A DNA stretch of 64,000 nt from Aquibacillus kalidii (lineage in GTDB: Bacteria > Bacillota > Bacilli > Bacillales > Amphibacillaceae): contig NZ_JACLZI010000006.1 in NCBI RefSeq assembly GCF_014280935.1, positions 20,722 through 84,721 of the forward strand, given 5' to 3'. The notes beneath the pieces were generated by a model. The model was not told where the DNA came from. It did no database searches and saw only the letters and a program-made list of their open reading frames with translations. This document shows, one piece after another, positions 62,026-64,000 of the stretch. Within the stretch, counting starts at the first letter, position 1, and each line of letters starts with the position of its first letter. The translations under genes were made by a program, and so were the position numbers.

Positions 62026-63093
62026 ATGGGGAAACTAACTAAACTCCGTACTTCTATGGAGGAGCAAGGCATAGATGGGTTGTTAATTACTAGCTCTTAT
62101 AATAGAAGATATTTAACAGGCTTTACAGGTACGGCTGGAGTTGTTTTAGTATCAAAGGAAAAATCGTTACTAATTACAGACTTTAGATACATAGAGCAAG
62201 CAAATGAACAAACGTCTGACTTTAGCGTAGTAGAACATAAACAGGCTTTAGGGTTAGAGATTGCTGATCAAGTTAAGCAACTCGGTATTATTAAATTAGG
62301 CTTTGAAAAAGATGATGTTTCTTATGCAACCTATGAACAGTATAGTCAAGAAATAGATGCGGATTTAATACCTACACGTGGGCTTGTAGAAAAATTGCGC
62401 TTGATTAAGACCGAAGATGAGCTTAATATATTAAAAGAAGCTGCAAAGATTGCAGATGCTGCCTTTGAACATATCTTAAACGTCATTAAACCAGGCGTTA
62501 AAGAAATTGATGTTTCTAATGAGCTAGAATTCTTTATGAGGAAACAAGGTGCAACTTCTTCCAGCTTTGATATAATAGTAGCTTCTGGTCTCCGTTCTGC
62601 TATGCCACACGGCGTTGCTTCAGATAAGGTGATCCAAAATGGAGAACTAGTAACCTTGGATTTTGGTGCGTTGTATAATGGATATTGTTCAGACATTACA
62701 CGAACTGTTGCAGTTGGTGACATTAGTGAGGAATTAAACACAATTTATCACACTGTTTTGGAAGCACAAAGAAGAGGAATGGCAGGAATTAAAGCAGGAA
62801 TAACTGCGAAACAAGCTGATGACTTAACAAGAGACTATATTAGGGAAAAAGGGTACGGTCAATATTTTGGTCATTCTACAGGTCATGGTCTTGGGTTAGA
62901 AGTTCATGAGGGACCCGGTTTGTCTTCTCGATCTAGTGAGGTATTAGAAACAGGAATGGTAGTTACTGTAGAGCCAGGAATTTACGTGCCAGGTGTTGGT
63001 GGATGCCGTATTGAAGATGATACAGTTGTCACGGATAGTGGTAATATGACTTTGACGTTTGCACCAAAAGAATTAATTACACTACCACGCTAA
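62026..63093 (+). CDS. yqhT: Xaa-Pro aminopeptidase/dipeptidase YqhT
   Basis: M24B-family metallopeptidase of about 355 residues. A creatinase-like N-terminal domain (~1-130) precedes the pita-bread catalytic domain. Dinuclear metal ligands: LDFGALYNGYCSDITRTV (two Asp), STGHGLGLEVHEGPGLS (His), VEPGIYVPGVGG and RIEDDTVV (two Glu). ATG 62026 is preferred, with AAAGGA nine bases upstream; ATG 62017 overlaps that site. Between aroQ and efp, as in B. subtilis. Confidence 0.94.
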   Translation: MGKLTKLRTSMEEQGIDGLLITSSYNRRYLTGFTGTAGVVLVSKEKSLLITDFRYIEQANEQTSDFSVVEHKQALGLEIADQVKQLGIIKLGFEKDDVSYATYEQYSQEIDADLIPTRGLVEKLRLIKTEDELNILKEAAKIADAAFEHILNVIKPGVKEIDVSNELEFFMRKQGATSSSFDIIVASGLRSAMPHGVASDKVIQNGELVTLDFGALYNGYCSDITRTVAVGDISEELNTIYHTVLEAQRRGMAGIKAGITAKQADDLTRDYIREKGYGQYFGHSTGHGLGLEVHEGPGLSSRSSEVLETGMVVTVEPGIYVPGVGGCRIEDDTVVTDSGNMTLTFAPKELITLPR

Positions 63094-63147
63094 ATTCAAG
63101 CTTTATCTTATAGGGTGATTTTACCTTACATCTTAGGAGGAATAGAA

Positions 63148-63705
63148 ATGATTTCAGTAAATGATTTTAAAACGGGTTTAACAATCGAGGTAGACAATGG
63201 TATTTGGCAAGTGGTTGATTTCCAACATGTAAAACCAGGAAAAGGAGCGGCATTTGTTCGTTCTAAATTGCGTAATTTACGAAATGGAAGTATTCAAGAG
63301 AAAACGTTTCGTGCAGGTGAAAAAGTTAGTAAAGCACACATTGAAAACAGAAAAATGCAATACCTTTATGCATCAGGAGATGTACATACGTTTATGGATA
63401 ATACTTCATTCGAACAACTTGAGTTACAATCTGCACAAATTGAGTATGAATTAAAATTCTTAAAAGAAAATATGGAAGTTAGTATTATGACTTTCCAAGG
63501 AGAAACGCTTGGAGTTGATCTTCCGAATAATGTGGAGTTAAAGGTTACAGAAACGGAGCCAGGTATTAAAGGAGATACAGCTAGTGGTGGAACTAAACCA
63601 GCTACTGTTGAAACCGGTCTTATTGTTCAAGTTCCGTTTTTTGTCAATGAAGGAGACGTACTTGTTATTAACACTAGTGACGGCAAGTATGTTTCTCGTG
63701 CGTAG
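63148..63705 (+). CDS. efp: Translation elongation factor P
   Basis: Relieves ribosome stalling at polyproline. 185 residues in three beta-barrel domains: KOW-like N-terminal domain with the tip loop [14 protein letters not shown] carrying the modifiable lysine, a central OB domain, and the C-terminal OB domain ending [17 protein letters not shown]. In B. subtilis that lysine receives a 5-aminopentanol group. ATG 63148 has AGGAGG seven bases upstream. Confidence 0.97.
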   Translation: MISVNDFKTGLTIEVDNGIWQVVDFQHVKPGKGAAFVRSKLRNLRNGSIQEKTFRAGEKVSKAHIENRKMQYLYASGDVHTFMDNTSFEQLELQSAQIEYELKFLKENMEVSIMTFQGETLGVDLPNNVELKVTETEPGIKGDTASGGTKPATVETGLIVQVPFFVNEGDVLVINTSDGKYVSRA

Positions 63706-63732
63706 ATTTAATAGTAAATACTAATTTTAATT

Positions 63733-63798
63733 AAAAAGCATCTAATAATTCCCAATGCCCTGATCAAAGGCCATTTGAAATTATTTAGATGCTTTTTT
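63733..63798 (+). terminator. Long terminator hairpin after efp
   Basis: AAAAAGCATCTAATAATT pairs with AATTATTTAGATGCTTTTT, enclosing a GCC/GGC inner stem; T's follow. Confidence 0.85.
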
Positions 63799-63935
63799 CT
63801 TACCCTCTGACAAACCTTATAGTATTCAGTAGATAGCATCTAACACTACTTAGTCCCCCAAACAAAACTACATCCCCAAAACATTTCAAATGTTATTACG
63901 TAATATGTATAAAATACGAAGTAACTTATGAGGTG

Positions 63936-64000
63936 CCGCTACGGAAACTCACTTCGCTTTCCGTGGGCTCGCGCTGAGCCTCCTCGGTCGCAAAGAACAC
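63936..64000 (-). repeat. Dispersed repeat, second copy (cut by window end)
   Basis: GC-rich, with ACGGAAA...TTTCCGT arms at 63942-63965 and GCTCGCGCTGAGC at 63967-63979. Read on the minus strand it aligns with the element at 36274-36310: shared GCTCAGCGCGAGC, then ACG, then GAAAGCG, then TTTCCG. Confidence 0.65.

Overview
The window is chromosomal DNA from a low-GC, spore-forming, aerobic Bacillaceae bacterium, probably close to the Oceanobacillus/Virgibacillus side of the family. Gene content and order follow the Bacillus subtilis sigA-to-efp segment almost step by step: sigA, cccA, trmK (yqfN), yqfO, ispH, cshB (yqfR), nfo (yqfS), yqfT, yqfX, ispG, yqfZ, sodA, yqgE, pbpA, pst operon, rpmG, 5-formyl-THF cyclo-ligase (yqgN), gluP (yqgP), yqgQ, glcK, ltaS-type yqgS, yqgW, yqgX, yqgY, comGA-GG, yqzE, yqhG, yqhH, gcvT-gcvPA-gcvPB, yqhL, mntR, yqhO, yqhP, yqhR, aroQ, yqhT and efp. 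It is mostly a housekeeping core and holds no prophage, insertion sequence or CRISPR array that I can see.

Layout. 1-11 kb: the 3' part of sigA, cytochrome c550, tRNA methylation, the two iron-sulfur enzymes at the end of the MEP isoprenoid pathway (ispH, ispG), a cold-shock-type helicase and AP endonuclease IV. 11-19 kb: an NfeD-like membrane protein, a Na/Pi symporter, a six-tRNA cluster with tandem promoters, Mn-superoxide dismutase, an MFS transporter and a class B PBP. 19-24 kb: pstS-pstC-pstA-pstB-phoU behind a four-hexamer Pho box. 24-36 kb: small membrane proteins, L33, folate recycling, rhomboid protease GluP, a stand-alone SpoVAF-like gene, glucokinase and LTA synthase. 36-41 kb: a candidate C-rich small RNA, tRNA-Gln and the seven-gene competence pseudopilus operon. 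41-49 kb: shikimate kinase, a SNF2 ATPase with its partner, and the glycine cleavage operon behind a tandem glycine riboswitch. 49-64 kb: a fused Opp-type double permease, a rhodanese, a decayed gene with a zinc-finger tail, mntR, an inserted RND pump/TetR/second FtsH block, then yqhO-efp.

Departures from the B. subtilis plan (judged from memory of that genome) are the likely accessory parts: the SLT-domain gene at 8.3 kb, the Na/Pi symporter and tRNA cluster, phoU, the isolated spoVAF-like gene, the fused permease in place of lipM/yqhM, the swrC-tetR-ftsH block between mntR and yqhO, and the absence of yqhQ. Non-coding structure includes copies of Bacillaceae-type dispersed repeats (30.5, 35.0, 36.2 and 63.9 kb and a GGGACA-type palindrome at 25.4 kb), many bidirectional terminators, a pair of matching TetR-type operators, a hairpin that hides the yqhO ribosome binding site, and an orphan promoter-plus-terminator unit at 36.42-36.53 kb that looks like a trans-acting small RNA. 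No wholly new multi-gene system is evident; the small RNA is the best candidate for something undescribed.
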